A DNA stretch of 64,000 nt from Oceanicella actignis. Its GTDB lineage: Bacteria; Pseudomonadota; Alphaproteobacteria; Rhodobacterales; Rhodobacteraceae. Positions 57,047 through 64,000 of this stretch are shown here, in pieces. How positions within the stretch are numbered: the stretch's first letter is position 1; each line of letters begins with the position of its first letter. The DNA lies in assembly GCF_008124525.1 (NCBI RefSeq), contig NZ_VNHJ01000010.1:50282-114281 (forward strand), written 5' to 3'. The notes below the pieces were generated by a model. It was not told the DNA's origin, made no database searches, and was given only the letters and a program-made list of their open reading frames with translations. The translations under genes and the position numbers were made by a program.

Positions 57047-58690
57047 GTGCAATTCGGCCCGATACCGCTTGACCAGGCGCGGGGCTGCATCCTGGCCCAT
57101 TCGATGAATGTGGGCGGCCGGCGCCTGCGCAAGGGGGCGCCGCTGAGCGACGACGACCTGGCCGCCTTGCGCGCGGCGGGCCACGAACGGGTCGTGGCCG
57201 CGCGGCTTGGCCCCGAGGACATGCCCGAGGACGCCGCCGCCGCGCGCGTGGCCGCGGCGCTTGCGCCCAATCCGACCGCGGCGGGGCTGAGCGTCTCGGC
57301 GCCCTTCACCGGGCGGGCGAACCTTTACGCGCTCACGGGCGGCGTGCTGCGGGTGGATGCGGCGCGCATCCACGCGCTCAACGCCGTGCATGAATCGGTC
57401 ACCGTCGCGACCTTGCCCGACATGGCGCGGGTCGAGCCGCGGCAGATGGTGGCGACGGTCAAGATCATTCCCTACGCCGCCCCGCGCGCGGCGGTCGAGG
57501 CGGCTTGCGCCGCGCTTGCGGGGGGCGGGGCGCTGCGGCTGCATCCGCCGCGCATTGGCTCGGCCTCGCTGATCCTGACGCGCACGCCGGGCATGAAGGA
57601 AAGCCTGATCGGCAAGGGCGCCGAGGCGGTGCGCCGGCGCCTAGCGGCGCTTGGGGTGAGCGAGCTGGAGGTGACGAGCGTTCCGCACGAGGTCGCGCCC
57701 CTGGCCGAGGCGCTGCGCGCCGCGCGCGGCGAGCTGGCGCTGATCCTGGGCGGCTCGGCCACCTCGGACCGGCGCGACGTGGGCCCCGCCGCCGTCGAGG
57801 CCGTGGGCGGCGAGATCGAGCGTTTCGGCATGCCGGTCGATCCGGGCAACCTGCTGTTCCTGGCGCGCCTGGCCGACGGCCGGCCGGCGCTGGGCCTGCC
57901 GGGCTGCGTGCGCGCGCCCGCGCTCAACGGGGCCGACTGGGTGCTCGAGCGGCTGGTCTGCGCCGTGCCCATCAGCGCCGAGGACATCGCGCGCATGGGG
58001 GTCGGGGGGCTTTTGAAGGAGATCCCCTCGCGCCCGCAGCCGCGCGCGGGCGGCGCGCGCGCGGCGGCGCGGCCGGTGGTCTCGGCGGTGGTGCTGGCGG
58101 CCGGGGCGGGGCGGCGCATGGGCGGGCGCGACAAGCTGCTCGAGCGCGTCGGCGCCGAGCCCCTCTTGCGGCGCATCGTGCGCGCGATGCTCGATTCGGA
58201 CGCGGACGAGACGATCGTGGTCCTGCGCCCCGAGGACGAGGCGCGCCGCAAGGCGCTGGAGGGATTGGACGTGCGCATCGTCGAGAACCCGGTGGCGGCC
58301 GAGGGCATGGCCTCGTCGATCAGGGCCGGGCTGCGCGCGCTGCGCCCCGACGCCGACGCGGTTGCGCTGGCGCTTGCGGACATGCCCGAGATCGGGCCGG
58401 CGCACATGAACGCGCTCATCGCCGCCTTCGATCCCGACGAGGGGCGTGCGATCGTGCGCGCGGCCGACGAGGACGGCCGCCCCGGCCATCCGGTGCTGTT
58501 CGGCCGCCGCTTCTTCGAAAGCCTGTCGCGGCTGACGGGGGACGAGGGCGCGCGCGAGGTCCTGCGCGAGAACGCCGATTTCGTCCTGGCCGTGCGCACG
58601 CCGGGCCATGGCGCGCGCATCGACCTGGACACGCCCGAGGCATGGGCCGCCTGGCGCGCCGACGCCGCGCCGCCGCTGGCCGGAGGGTGA
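57047..58690 (+). CDS. Fusion: molybdopterin-binding domain + MobA/MocA-like nucleotidyltransferase
   Basis: 547 residues, GTG 57047 with AGGAGG five bases upstream. N-terminal two thirds: a MoeA/CinA-like molybdopterin-binding region (GCILAHSMNVGGRRLRKGAP, SLILTRTPGMKESLIGKG, LALILGGSATSDRRDVGPAA). C-terminal third (from about residue 350): NTP-transferase AVVLAAGAGRRMGGRDKLLE, ALALADMPEIGPAHMNALIA, GRPGHPVLFGRRFFESLSRL, as in MocA, the MPT cytidylyltransferase. Likely makes the MCD cofactor for a xanthine-dehydrogenase-family enzyme. Confidence 0.88.
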   Translation: MQFGPIPLDQARGCILAHSMNVGGRRLRKGAPLSDDDLAALRAAGHERVVAARLGPEDMPEDAAAARVAAALAPNPTAAGLSVSAPFTGRANLYALTGGVLRVDAARIHALNAVHESVTVATLPDMARVEPRQMVATVKIIPYAAPRAAVEAACAALAGGGALRLHPPRIGSASLILTRTPGMKESLIGKGAEAVRRRLAALGVSELEVTSVPHEVAPLAEALRAARGELALILGGSATSDRRDVGPAAVEAVGGEIERFGMPVDPGNLLFLARLADGRPALGLPGCVRAPALNGADWVLERLVCAVPISAEDIARMGVGGLLKEIPSRPQPRAGGARAAARPVVSAVVLAAGAGRRMGGRDKLLERVGAEPLLRRIVRAMLDSDADETIVVLRPEDEARRKALEGLDVRIVENPVAAEGMASSIRAGLRALRPDADAVALALADMPEIGPAHMNALIAAFDPDEGRAIVRAADEDGRPGHPVLFGRRFFESLSRLTGDEGAREVLRENADFVLAVRTPGHGARIDLDTPEAWAAWRADAAPPLAGG

Positions 58691-59129
58691 CGCGCGCAGC
58701 CCGCGGCGGATGGCGGGGCGCGCCTGCCGCCGCCGCATCGGCCGCAATGCGCCTCGAAGGCGAAGATCGCGCCTTCGTCGTCTCGGCTGCGGCGCGCGGC
58801 CAGAGCAGGGTGGCGCGATGGGCCATCGCTCGTGAGGAGGGCGGAGGCCATGGCGGTTCGGCGCCGGCGCCCTGTCCAAGCCCGCCCGCGGCCAAGGCGG
58901 CGCGTGCTTGCCAGCGCCTTGCGCATCGGCGCCAAGGCGGTGGCCGTGCCAAGCGGCGGCGATCGGCGCCGGGTCGCATGCGCGATCGGGCCGGGCGCGT
59001 CAGGGGGCCATGGCGCGTTGGCTGGTCGATGGCCGAGGGAACCGGCGTTGCGCTCGGCCTTCCAGCAACTCGCCCGTCCGCAACGCCCGTGCGGGCCCTT
59101 CGGGGCGTTTTCGCAAGCCGCCGCCGTCC
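58691..59129. other. Intergenic, no feature recognised
   Basis: 439 bp between the Mo-cofactor fusion gene and the convergent oxidoreductase gene. Only Arg/Ala/Pro-rich shadow frames are open; no RNA gene or strong terminator seen. Confidence 0.5.
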
Positions 59130-60200
59130 CTAGGGAATCGAGAGGGCGATCTTTCCGATATGGCCTTTCTTCAGAAACGCCTCCTGCGCGCTTCGGATCT
59201 TGGACAATGGATGGACGTCGGCCACAACCGGGCGAATTTCGCCGCGTTCGACATAGGCGACCAGATCGGGGAAGACCCGCGGGTCCTGCCGGGTGCTGCC
59301 GATCAGGGTCTGATCCTTCAGATACAGCGTCCGCAGGTCCAGCTCGACGATCGGCCCGGCGATGGCCCCGGAGGTCACATAGCGCCCCCGCACCCTCAGC
59401 GCCTCGAGCAGTTCGGGCCAGCGCGGCCCGCCCACCAGGTCGAGAACCACATCGAATGAGTCCGTAGGAAGCGCGTCCTCGCGCCCCAGTATCGCGTCGG
59501 CGCCAAGCTCGCGCAGGGCCTCGGCCTTCGACGGGGAGGTGACCGCGGTCACATGGGCGCCGCGCCGTTTGGCCAGCTGGATCGCCGCCGATCCCACCCC
59601 GCCGGAAGCGCCGGTGATCAGAACCCGTTCGGGCCCGAGATCGGCGCGCTGGATCGTGCCCTCGGCGGTCGAGAACGCGCAGGGAAAGGAGGCCAGCTCG
59701 ACGTCCGTCAGCGGGCTGTCGATCGCCACGGCATGCTCGGTCTCGATGACCGTGAACTGCGCGAAGGCGCCGTCGCGCTCCGAGCCGAAGGTATGAAGCG
59801 CATGGGGATCCTCGCTGCCGGCTGGGCGGTGGATGGGGCGGACCAGCACCCGTTGACCCACGCGGCCGGCGTCGACGCCTTCGCCCACCGCGACGATCTC
59901 GCCGCAACAATCCGCGCCCTGGATGCGGGGAAACGAAAGAGCGCCCGACCAGGCGCCATCGGCGTCCGACGCGCCGCCGCAGCCCGTCGTTGCGGCGGAA
60001 TTCGTGTCGCCGCGCACGGCCTTGGAATACCAGCCCGTCCTCGTGTTCACGTCGGTGTTGTTCACGGCCAGGGCGCGCACGCGGATCAGCACCTCGCCGG
60101 GTCCCGGCCGCGGCACGGGGACGTCCTCGCGATAGACCAGCTTCTCGAGGCCGCCATGGCCGGTCAGAAGGACGGTTTTCATCGTGGAGGGCAGGGTCAT
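59130..60200 (-). CDS. MDR-family quinone oxidoreductase/alcohol dehydrogenase-like protein
   Basis: 356 residues, start at ATG 60200 with AAAGGA upstream. Medium-chain dehydrogenase/reductase: GroES-like domain (YREDVPVPRPGPGEVLIRVR, AVNNTDVNTRTGWYS), GADCCGEIVAVGEGVDAGRV, and Rossmann GASGGVGSAAIQLAKRRGAH. Few zinc-ligand cysteines, so a zinc-free quinone-oxidoreductase type is likely. NADPH-dependent reduction of an enone or quinone is probable; substrate unknown. Confidence 0.87.
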   Translation of the reverse strand: MTLPSTMKTVLLTGHGGLEKLVYREDVPVPRPGPGEVLIRVRALAVNNTDVNTRTGWYSKAVRGDTNSAATTGCGGASDADGAWSGALSFPRIQGADCCGEIVAVGEGVDAGRVGQRVLVRPIHRPAGSEDPHALHTFGSERDGAFAQFTVIETEHAVAIDSPLTDVELASFPCAFSTAEGTIQRADLGPERVLITGASGGVGSAAIQLAKRRGAHVTAVTSPSKAEALRELGADAILGREDALPTDSFDVVLDLVGGPRWPELLEALRVRGRYVTSGAIAGPIVELDLRTLYLKDQTLIGSTRQDPRVFPDLVAYVERGEIRPVVADVHPLSKIRSAQEAFLKKGHIGKIALSIP

Positions 60201-60896
60201 GTCGGTCCTTTGGCGAGGTGTGGCGGACGATCGGCATGGTTGCGGCGGAACGTTGTGCCGGCTCGCGCAGGATAAACAGCGAAAAGGGATCGCCGCCGCG
60301 CCCATGCGGCGCATCCGCTTCGGCATGAACGCCGCGGCCGCCCATGGCGGCATTTTCCACGAGGCGACGGCGGAGCCGACGATGCCTTGCGCGCCTGCGC
60401 CTCCGGCCGGCGACGGCGGCCTCGCGGGTCAGAGATCCGATGTCGGGATCGCGCGCGGGCGGCGTCGGTCAGGGCGCGGACGGCCCGCATGAAACGGGCG
60501 CCGAAGGCCGCATGGCGCGTGCGCCGGGCGAAGATCTACTTGGCGGCAAGGCGGCCCTGACCCGACATGGCCGGCGCGAGGCCGCCAGGCGGCGCCTGCG
60601 CTTGCTTGGCTCGGTCCGCGCATCGGCGGCGGCAAGGAAGCGCCCGATCCGGGCGGTCGCGGAGAAGGGCAGGGGGGCCGCAACGCCCACCCAAGCGCAA
60701 TCTCCTCATGGGCCTCGATGGCGGTCGCGAGCAGGCGAAGGCTTGCGGCGGCGCGGTCCGCATGCCGTCGAAGGCGAAGTCCCCGACATGCGGGCCGGAG
60801 GCGGCGGCGCCGATCGCGCCGGGCGAGGCGCGCATGTCTGTTGACCGCGCCCATCGTTCGATCCTACCGTCAAAAGGCCCTTCCGCGGAGTTGGCC
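60201..60896. other. Intergenic, no feature recognised
   Basis: 696 bp between the oxidoreductase and doeA genes, the largest gap in the window without a recognised feature. Frames here are shadows; no tRNA, riboswitch or terminator was recognised. Divergent promoters for both flanking genes should lie inside. Confidence 0.5.
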
Positions 60897-62081
60897 ATGC
60901 TCCAACGCGCCCTTCCTTTCGGCCTCGAGGAATACGCCGACCGTTTGGCGCGGACCCGCGCGTCGATGGCGGCGCGCGGCATGGATCTGCTGATCGTCGT
61001 TGATCCGGCCAACATGGCCTGGCTGACGGGCTATGACGGCTGGTCCTTCTACGTGCACCAGGGCGTGATCGTTCCCATGGACGGCGACCCGATCTGGTGG
61101 GGCCGCGGGATCGACGAAAACGGCGCGCGCCTGACCACCTGGCTTGCCGACGACAACATCCGCGCCTACGCCGACGACTTCGTGCAGTCGCGCGAACGCC
61201 ACCCGATGGAGGATCTTTCGCGCCTGATCGCGGCCGAGGGCTGGGACAAGGGGCGCATCGGCGTCGAGATGGACTGCTTCCAGTTCCCGGCCGCCGCCTT
61301 CGCGGCCCTCAGGCGCGGCTTGCCCGACGCGCGCTTCGTGGACGCCGGCGGGTTGGTGAACTGGCTGCGCAGCATCAAGTCGGCGCAGGAGATCGCCTTC
61401 ATGCGCAAGGCGGCGCGGATCGTCGAGTCCATGTATGACGTCATCTTCGCGCGCGCCCGCCCGGGGCTGAGAAAGAACGAGCTGGTGGGCGATCTGGTGC
61501 GCGCGGGCATCGTCGGAACGGACGCCTTCGGCGGCGATTATCCGGCGATCGCGCCGATCGTGCCGTCGGGCGAAGAGGCCTCGACCTCGCATCTGACCTG
61601 GAACGACAAGCCGTTGCGAAAGGGCGAAGCGACCTATTTCGAGATCGCCGGCTGTCATCGGCGCTACCACGCGCCGCTGTGCCGGACGATCCATCTGGGC
61701 AAGCCGCCCGCGCATGTCCTGAACGCCGAAGCCGCGCTGCTGGATGGGCTCGCCGCCGGGATCGAGGCCGCGCGGGCGGGCAATCGCGCCTGCGACGTGG
61801 CCGCGGCGCTCTTCGCCGTCTTCGAGCGGGCGGGGATCGCGAAGGATTCGCGCTGCGGCTATTCGGTGGGGCTGGGCTATCCGCCGGACTGGGGCGAACG
61901 CACGATTTCCTTCCGCCGTTCGGACGAAACCGAGCTGAAGCCAGGCATGACCTTTCATTTCATGCCCGGCATCTGGGCCGATGGCTGGGGCGTCGCGATC
62001 ACCGAAACCATCCTGATCCGCGAAACCGGCGCGGCCGAGCCCCTTGCCGACGTGCCGCGCGCGATCTGCGTGATCGACTAG
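60897..62081 (+). CDS. doeA: Ectoine hydrolase DoeA (EutD), M24 peptidase family
   Basis: 394 residues, start at ATG 60897 with GGAG six bases upstream. Opens ectoine to N-acetyl-L-2,4-diaminobutyrate. N-terminal PFGLEEYADRLARTRASMAA then VVDPANMAWLTGYDGWSFYV and QSRERHPMEDL closely follow DoeA, distinct from prolidases; the pita-bread domain has GDYPAIAPIVPSGEEASTSH, FEIAGCHRRYHAPLCRTIHL and MTFHFMPGIWADGWGVAITE. No ectoine transporter or doeB is next to it in the window. Confidence 0.88.
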   Translation: MLQRALPFGLEEYADRLARTRASMAARGMDLLIVVDPANMAWLTGYDGWSFYVHQGVIVPMDGDPIWWGRGIDENGARLTTWLADDNIRAYADDFVQSRERHPMEDLSRLIAAEGWDKGRIGVEMDCFQFPAAAFAALRRGLPDARFVDAGGLVNWLRSIKSAQEIAFMRKAARIVESMYDVIFARARPGLRKNELVGDLVRAGIVGTDAFGGDYPAIAPIVPSGEEASTSHLTWNDKPLRKGEATYFEIAGCHRRYHAPLCRTIHLGKPPAHVLNAEAALLDGLAAGIEAARAGNRACDVAAALFAVFERAGIAKDSRCGYSVGLGYPPDWGERTISFRRSDETELKPGMTFHFMPGIWADGWGVAITETILIRETGAAEPLADVPRAICVID

Positions 62082-62382
62082 AGAAGGGGCGCTATCCGAT
62101 GCAGCGCGTGCGGGGACGGCTTGCGGCGCCAGGGGAGCGGAGCCCGGATGCAGGCGCATCGCGGCGCGCGACGGACCGGGGCCTCGGCCGCCGACGCGCC
62201 GCCCGCAGGAGGGGCACGCGGCACGCCGCGCCCGCAAGCGGCGCCTGGGCGCGTGGGGCGGGGGCGCTCGGCCGCGGTCATGGCGCCGCATGGCCAAGCG
62301 CAAGCCATCGTTCCCGCCGGGGGCAGGGCGCCGAACATGACCGCCCCCACGCCCCACGACACGCATGAGCAAGGATCGCGAC
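62082..62382. other. Intergenic between doeA and the deacetylase gene
   Basis: 301 bp, GC-rich, no recognised feature. It separates two plus-strand genes that may still be cotranscribed. Confidence 0.5.
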
Positions 62383-63549
62383 ATGTCGCCCCCGGTCCCC
62401 GACGCCATCGCCATCCTGGCCGATCTTGTTCGGTTTCGAAGTCTTTCGGGGCGCTCGAATCTCGACATCATCGGCTACATGACGGACATCCTGCGCCGTC
62501 ATGGCGTCGCCTTCTCGCTGGATTTCGACGACCAGCGCCGGCGCGCCAATCTGTTCGCGACGATCGGACCCAGCGTCGACGGCGGCGTCGCGCTGTCGGG
62601 GCATACCGACGTCGTGCCCGTCGAAGGCCAGGCCTGGACCCGCCCGCCCTTCGAACTGACGCGCGAGGGCGAACGCCTCTATGGTCGCGGGGCGACGGAC
62701 ATGAAGGGTTTCCTCGCCTGCGCGCTGGCGATGGTTCCGCGCTTTGCCCGCGCCGATCTTGCGCGGCCCGTGCACCTGGCCTTCACCTATGACGAAGAGC
62801 CGGGCTCGATCGGCGCGCCGGGGCTGGCCCGTCACATCATAGCGCATGGGCCGCGTCCGGCCGCGGTGATCGTCGGCGAGCCGACCGAGGGAAAGGTGGT
62901 CGTGGGCCACAAGGGCGGATTCGAGATGCGCACGCGCTTTCGCGGCGTTCCGGCCCATTCCTCGGATCCGGCGCGCGGCGTCAGCGCCATCCACTGGGCG
63001 GCGCGCTTCGTCGTCTTTCTCGACAATCTGGGGCGGCGGATGGCGGCGGATGCGGATCCGGCCAGCGCCTTTCGCCCGCCCTGCAACACGGTGAACGTCG
63101 GCGTCATGCGAGGCGGCGCCGGACGCTCGATCATCGCCGAGGACTGCGCGCTGGATTGGGAGCTGCGCGTGACGCCGCCCGATGACGGCCGCGCGGCCAT
63201 GGCCCGGATCATGCGATGGCTCGCGCGGGCCGAGGCCGAGATGCAGGCCGCATGCCCGCGGGCCGCGATCATGACGGAAACGATTTCCCGCTACCCCGGC
63301 CTCGCCTTCGATCCGACATCGCCCGCCCTGGCGATCGTGCGGGCGGCGAGCGGCGTTGACGCATGCGAAACCGTCCCCTTCGGCGCCGATGCCGGCTGCT
63401 TCGCCCGCGAAGGCCTGCCGGCGGTCCTGTTCGGCCCGGGCAGCATCCGGCAGGCCCATGTTCCGGACGAGCATATCGAGATCGCCGAGATCGCGTCGTG
63501 CCTTCGTTTTCTCGAACGGCTCGGCGAAAGGCTCGCCGCAAGCGCGTGA
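62383..63549 (+). CDS. M20-family deacetylase (ArgE/acetylornithine deacetylase-like)
   Basis: 388 residues. Start at ATG 62383 (AAGGA seven bases upstream); ATG 62365 lacks a site. Zinc-binding residues are in LSGHTDVVPVEGQAW and YGRGATDMKGFLACALAM; catalytic/zinc acids in AFTYDEEPGSIGAPGLARHI; the dimerisation domain has VGHKGGFEMRTRFRGVPAHS; the late His is in PGSIRQAHVPDEHIEIAEI. ArgE-like enzymes remove N-acetyl groups; behind doeA it could deacetylate N-acetyl-diaminobutyrate, in place of the unrelated DoeB. Stop is 19 bp from an insertion-sequence fragment. Confidence 0.87.
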   Translation: MSPPVPDAIAILADLVRFRSLSGRSNLDIIGYMTDILRRHGVAFSLDFDDQRRRANLFATIGPSVDGGVALSGHTDVVPVEGQAWTRPPFELTREGERLYGRGATDMKGFLACALAMVPRFARADLARPVHLAFTYDEEPGSIGAPGLARHIIAHGPRPAAVIVGEPTEGKVVVGHKGGFEMRTRFRGVPAHSSDPARGVSAIHWAARFVVFLDNLGRRMAADADPASAFRPPCNTVNVGVMRGGAGRSIIAEDCALDWELRVTPPDDGRAAMARIMRWLARAEAEMQAACPRAAIMTETISRYPGLAFDPTSPALAIVRAASGVDACETVPFGADAGCFAREGLPAVLFGPGSIRQAHVPDEHIEIAEIASCLRFLERLGERLAASA

Positions 63550-63568
63550 AACGGCGGCCTGCGCGCCC

Positions 63569-63647
63569 CGCTTCTTCGCTGTCGATGATTGTATCATGAG
63601 TTGCTCCTCCTTTCCCCCGGGCGCACGGAAAGAAGGTTAAGTGAACA
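63569..63647 (-). mobile_element. Truncated inverted copy of an IS481-type end
   Basis: 79 bp that, read on the minus strand, align with 63676-63754 with about 11 mismatches by eye: terminal TGTTC.CTTAACCTTCTTTC, AAAGGAGG site, ATG at 63597 and the first codons MIQSSTAKKR. After that, homology stops and the frame runs into the deacetylase gene's reverse strand. It is the remnant of another, head-to-head copy. Confidence 0.75.
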
Positions 63648-63675
63648 CATCGTGGAGAAGAGCCGGACGCTGATC

Positions 63676-64000
63676 TGTTCCCTTAACCTTCTTTCCGTGC
63701 GATACAGGGAAAGGAGGACCATCTCATGGGACAATCATCGACAGCAAAGAAGCGCGGGTCGCGTGACGCGGCGACGAAGGTGGCCGAGCAGCGCCTGAGC
63801 GTGCTTGAACTGGCCAGAGAGCTTGGCAACGTCGCCGAGGCATGCCGGCGGCGGGGCATGGACCGCACCAGCTTCTACGAATGGCGGCGGCGGTTTCAGA
63901 CCCACGGCTTCGAGGGGCTGAAGGACCTGCCGCCGATCCACAAGAGCCACCCGCAGACGACCCCGCCGGAGACGGTGGAGAAGATCAAGGCGCTGGCGCT
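63676..64000 (+). mobile_element. IS481-family insertion sequence, left end (continues beyond window)
   Basis: Begins with TGT (TGTTCCCTTAACCTTCTTTC), typical for IS481-family terminal repeats. It contains the start of a transposase gene and runs off the right edge. The inverted relic at 63569-63647 is separated by 28 bp. Confidence 0.8.
63726..64000 (+). CDS. IS481-family transposase (3' end outside window)
   Basis: ATG 63726 with AGGAGG eight bases upstream; 91 residues visible. N-terminal helix-turn-helix: QRLSVLELARELGNVAEACR and RRRGMDRTSFYEWRRRFQTH, then FEGLKDLPPIHKSHPQTTPP, a sequence typical of IS481-family transposases. The DDE catalytic domain lies beyond the edge. Confidence 0.9.
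   Translation, partial: MGQSSTAKKRGSRDAATKVAEQRLSVLELARELGNVAEACRRRGMDRTSFYEWRRRFQTHGFEGLKDLPPIHKSHPQTTPPETVEKIKALA

Noticed and set aside
52105..57309. Minus-strand open frame of 1734 codons
   Set aside because: It lies opposite mgtE, MoxR, CoxE-like and XdhC genes, has no family features and is rich in Arg, Gly, His and Gln, as expected for shadow frames at very high GC.
58832..59467. Possible gene in the gap after the Mo-cofactor fusion gene
   Set aside because: The frame is Arg-rich, overlaps the oxidoreductase gene in antisense and shows no known domain or ribosome site.
60429..60854. Possible small gene before doeA
   Set aside because: Low-complexity Arg/Ala/Pro translation with no family similarity; treated as intergenic.

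Overview
The window reads as a chromosomal segment of a very GC-rich alphaproteobacterium, most likely Rhodobacterales (Paracoccaceae-like). Reasons: the cobT-cobS-DnaJ-like-bolA neighbourhood, the two-piece (circularly permuted) tmRNA typical of Alphaproteobacteria, a 1610-residue NAD-glutamate dehydrogenase, a PaaI-thioesterase/rplM/rpsI block, and a lone ctaD beside a cytochrome c gene. Genes are tightly packed, with ATGA start/stop overlaps and clear AGGAGG-type ribosome sites. No rRNA operon, phage or plasmid backbone is visible; the only mobile DNA is an IS481-type end at the right edge.

Layout. 1-4500: a glycan gene group on the plus strand (two GT4 glycosyltransferases, a histidine phosphatase, a MurG-like glycosyltransferase). 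4491-10512 (minus): a peptide/oligopeptide ABC transporter (dual ATPase, Tat-exported binding protein, two permeases). 10721-13877 (minus): an alpha/beta hydrolase, another GT4 and an enoyl-CoA hydratase/isomerase. 14136-18395: thrS, then a GT-C-like membrane protein with a small membrane partner. 18535-22559 (minus): cobT, cobS and a J-domain protein, facing bolA and a Sel1-like protein. 23761-29111: fumC, an HlyIII-like protein, sspB, the tmRNA gene (encoding ANDNRAPVAVAA), a GST and icd.

29265-30098 is a methyltransferase gene. It is followed by about 570 bp of non-coding DNA holding a degenerate, CRISPR-like set of GC-rich repeats. Then come trmJ, ctaA, an MFS transporter, the large glutamate dehydrogenase, a DUF3298-like protein, an enoyl-CoA hydratase, two exported proteins, a PaaI thioesterase, rplM-rpsI, creA and rmuC. 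Next are an HI0933-type flavoprotein, tRNA-Leu(GAG), lipB, cytochrome c, ctaD, a DUF2244 protein, a DUF6165-like protein and mgtE. 53671-58690 is an accessory set for molybdenum hydroxylases (MoxR ATPase, CoxE-like VWA protein, XdhC, and a fused molybdopterin-binding/MobA-like protein) without the enzyme itself in view. The right end has a quinone-oxidoreductase-like protein, an ectoine hydrolase (doeA), an ArgE/DapE-type deacetylase and the start of an IS481-family element. A truncated inverted copy of that element's end lies next to it.

How the genes relate. Much of the window is core metabolism and respiration: TCA enzymes, heme A synthesis, cytochrome c and oxidase subunit I, lipoate transfer, cobalamin cobalt insertion, trans-translation with its SspB adaptor. 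The accessory parts are the left-edge glycan genes, the molybdenum maturation set, the ectoine-use pair and the insertion-sequence boundary. Several short tandem repeats lie in intergenic DNA, two of them starting exactly at stop codons. All domain and family calls were made by eye from the translated sequence; no database search was run.
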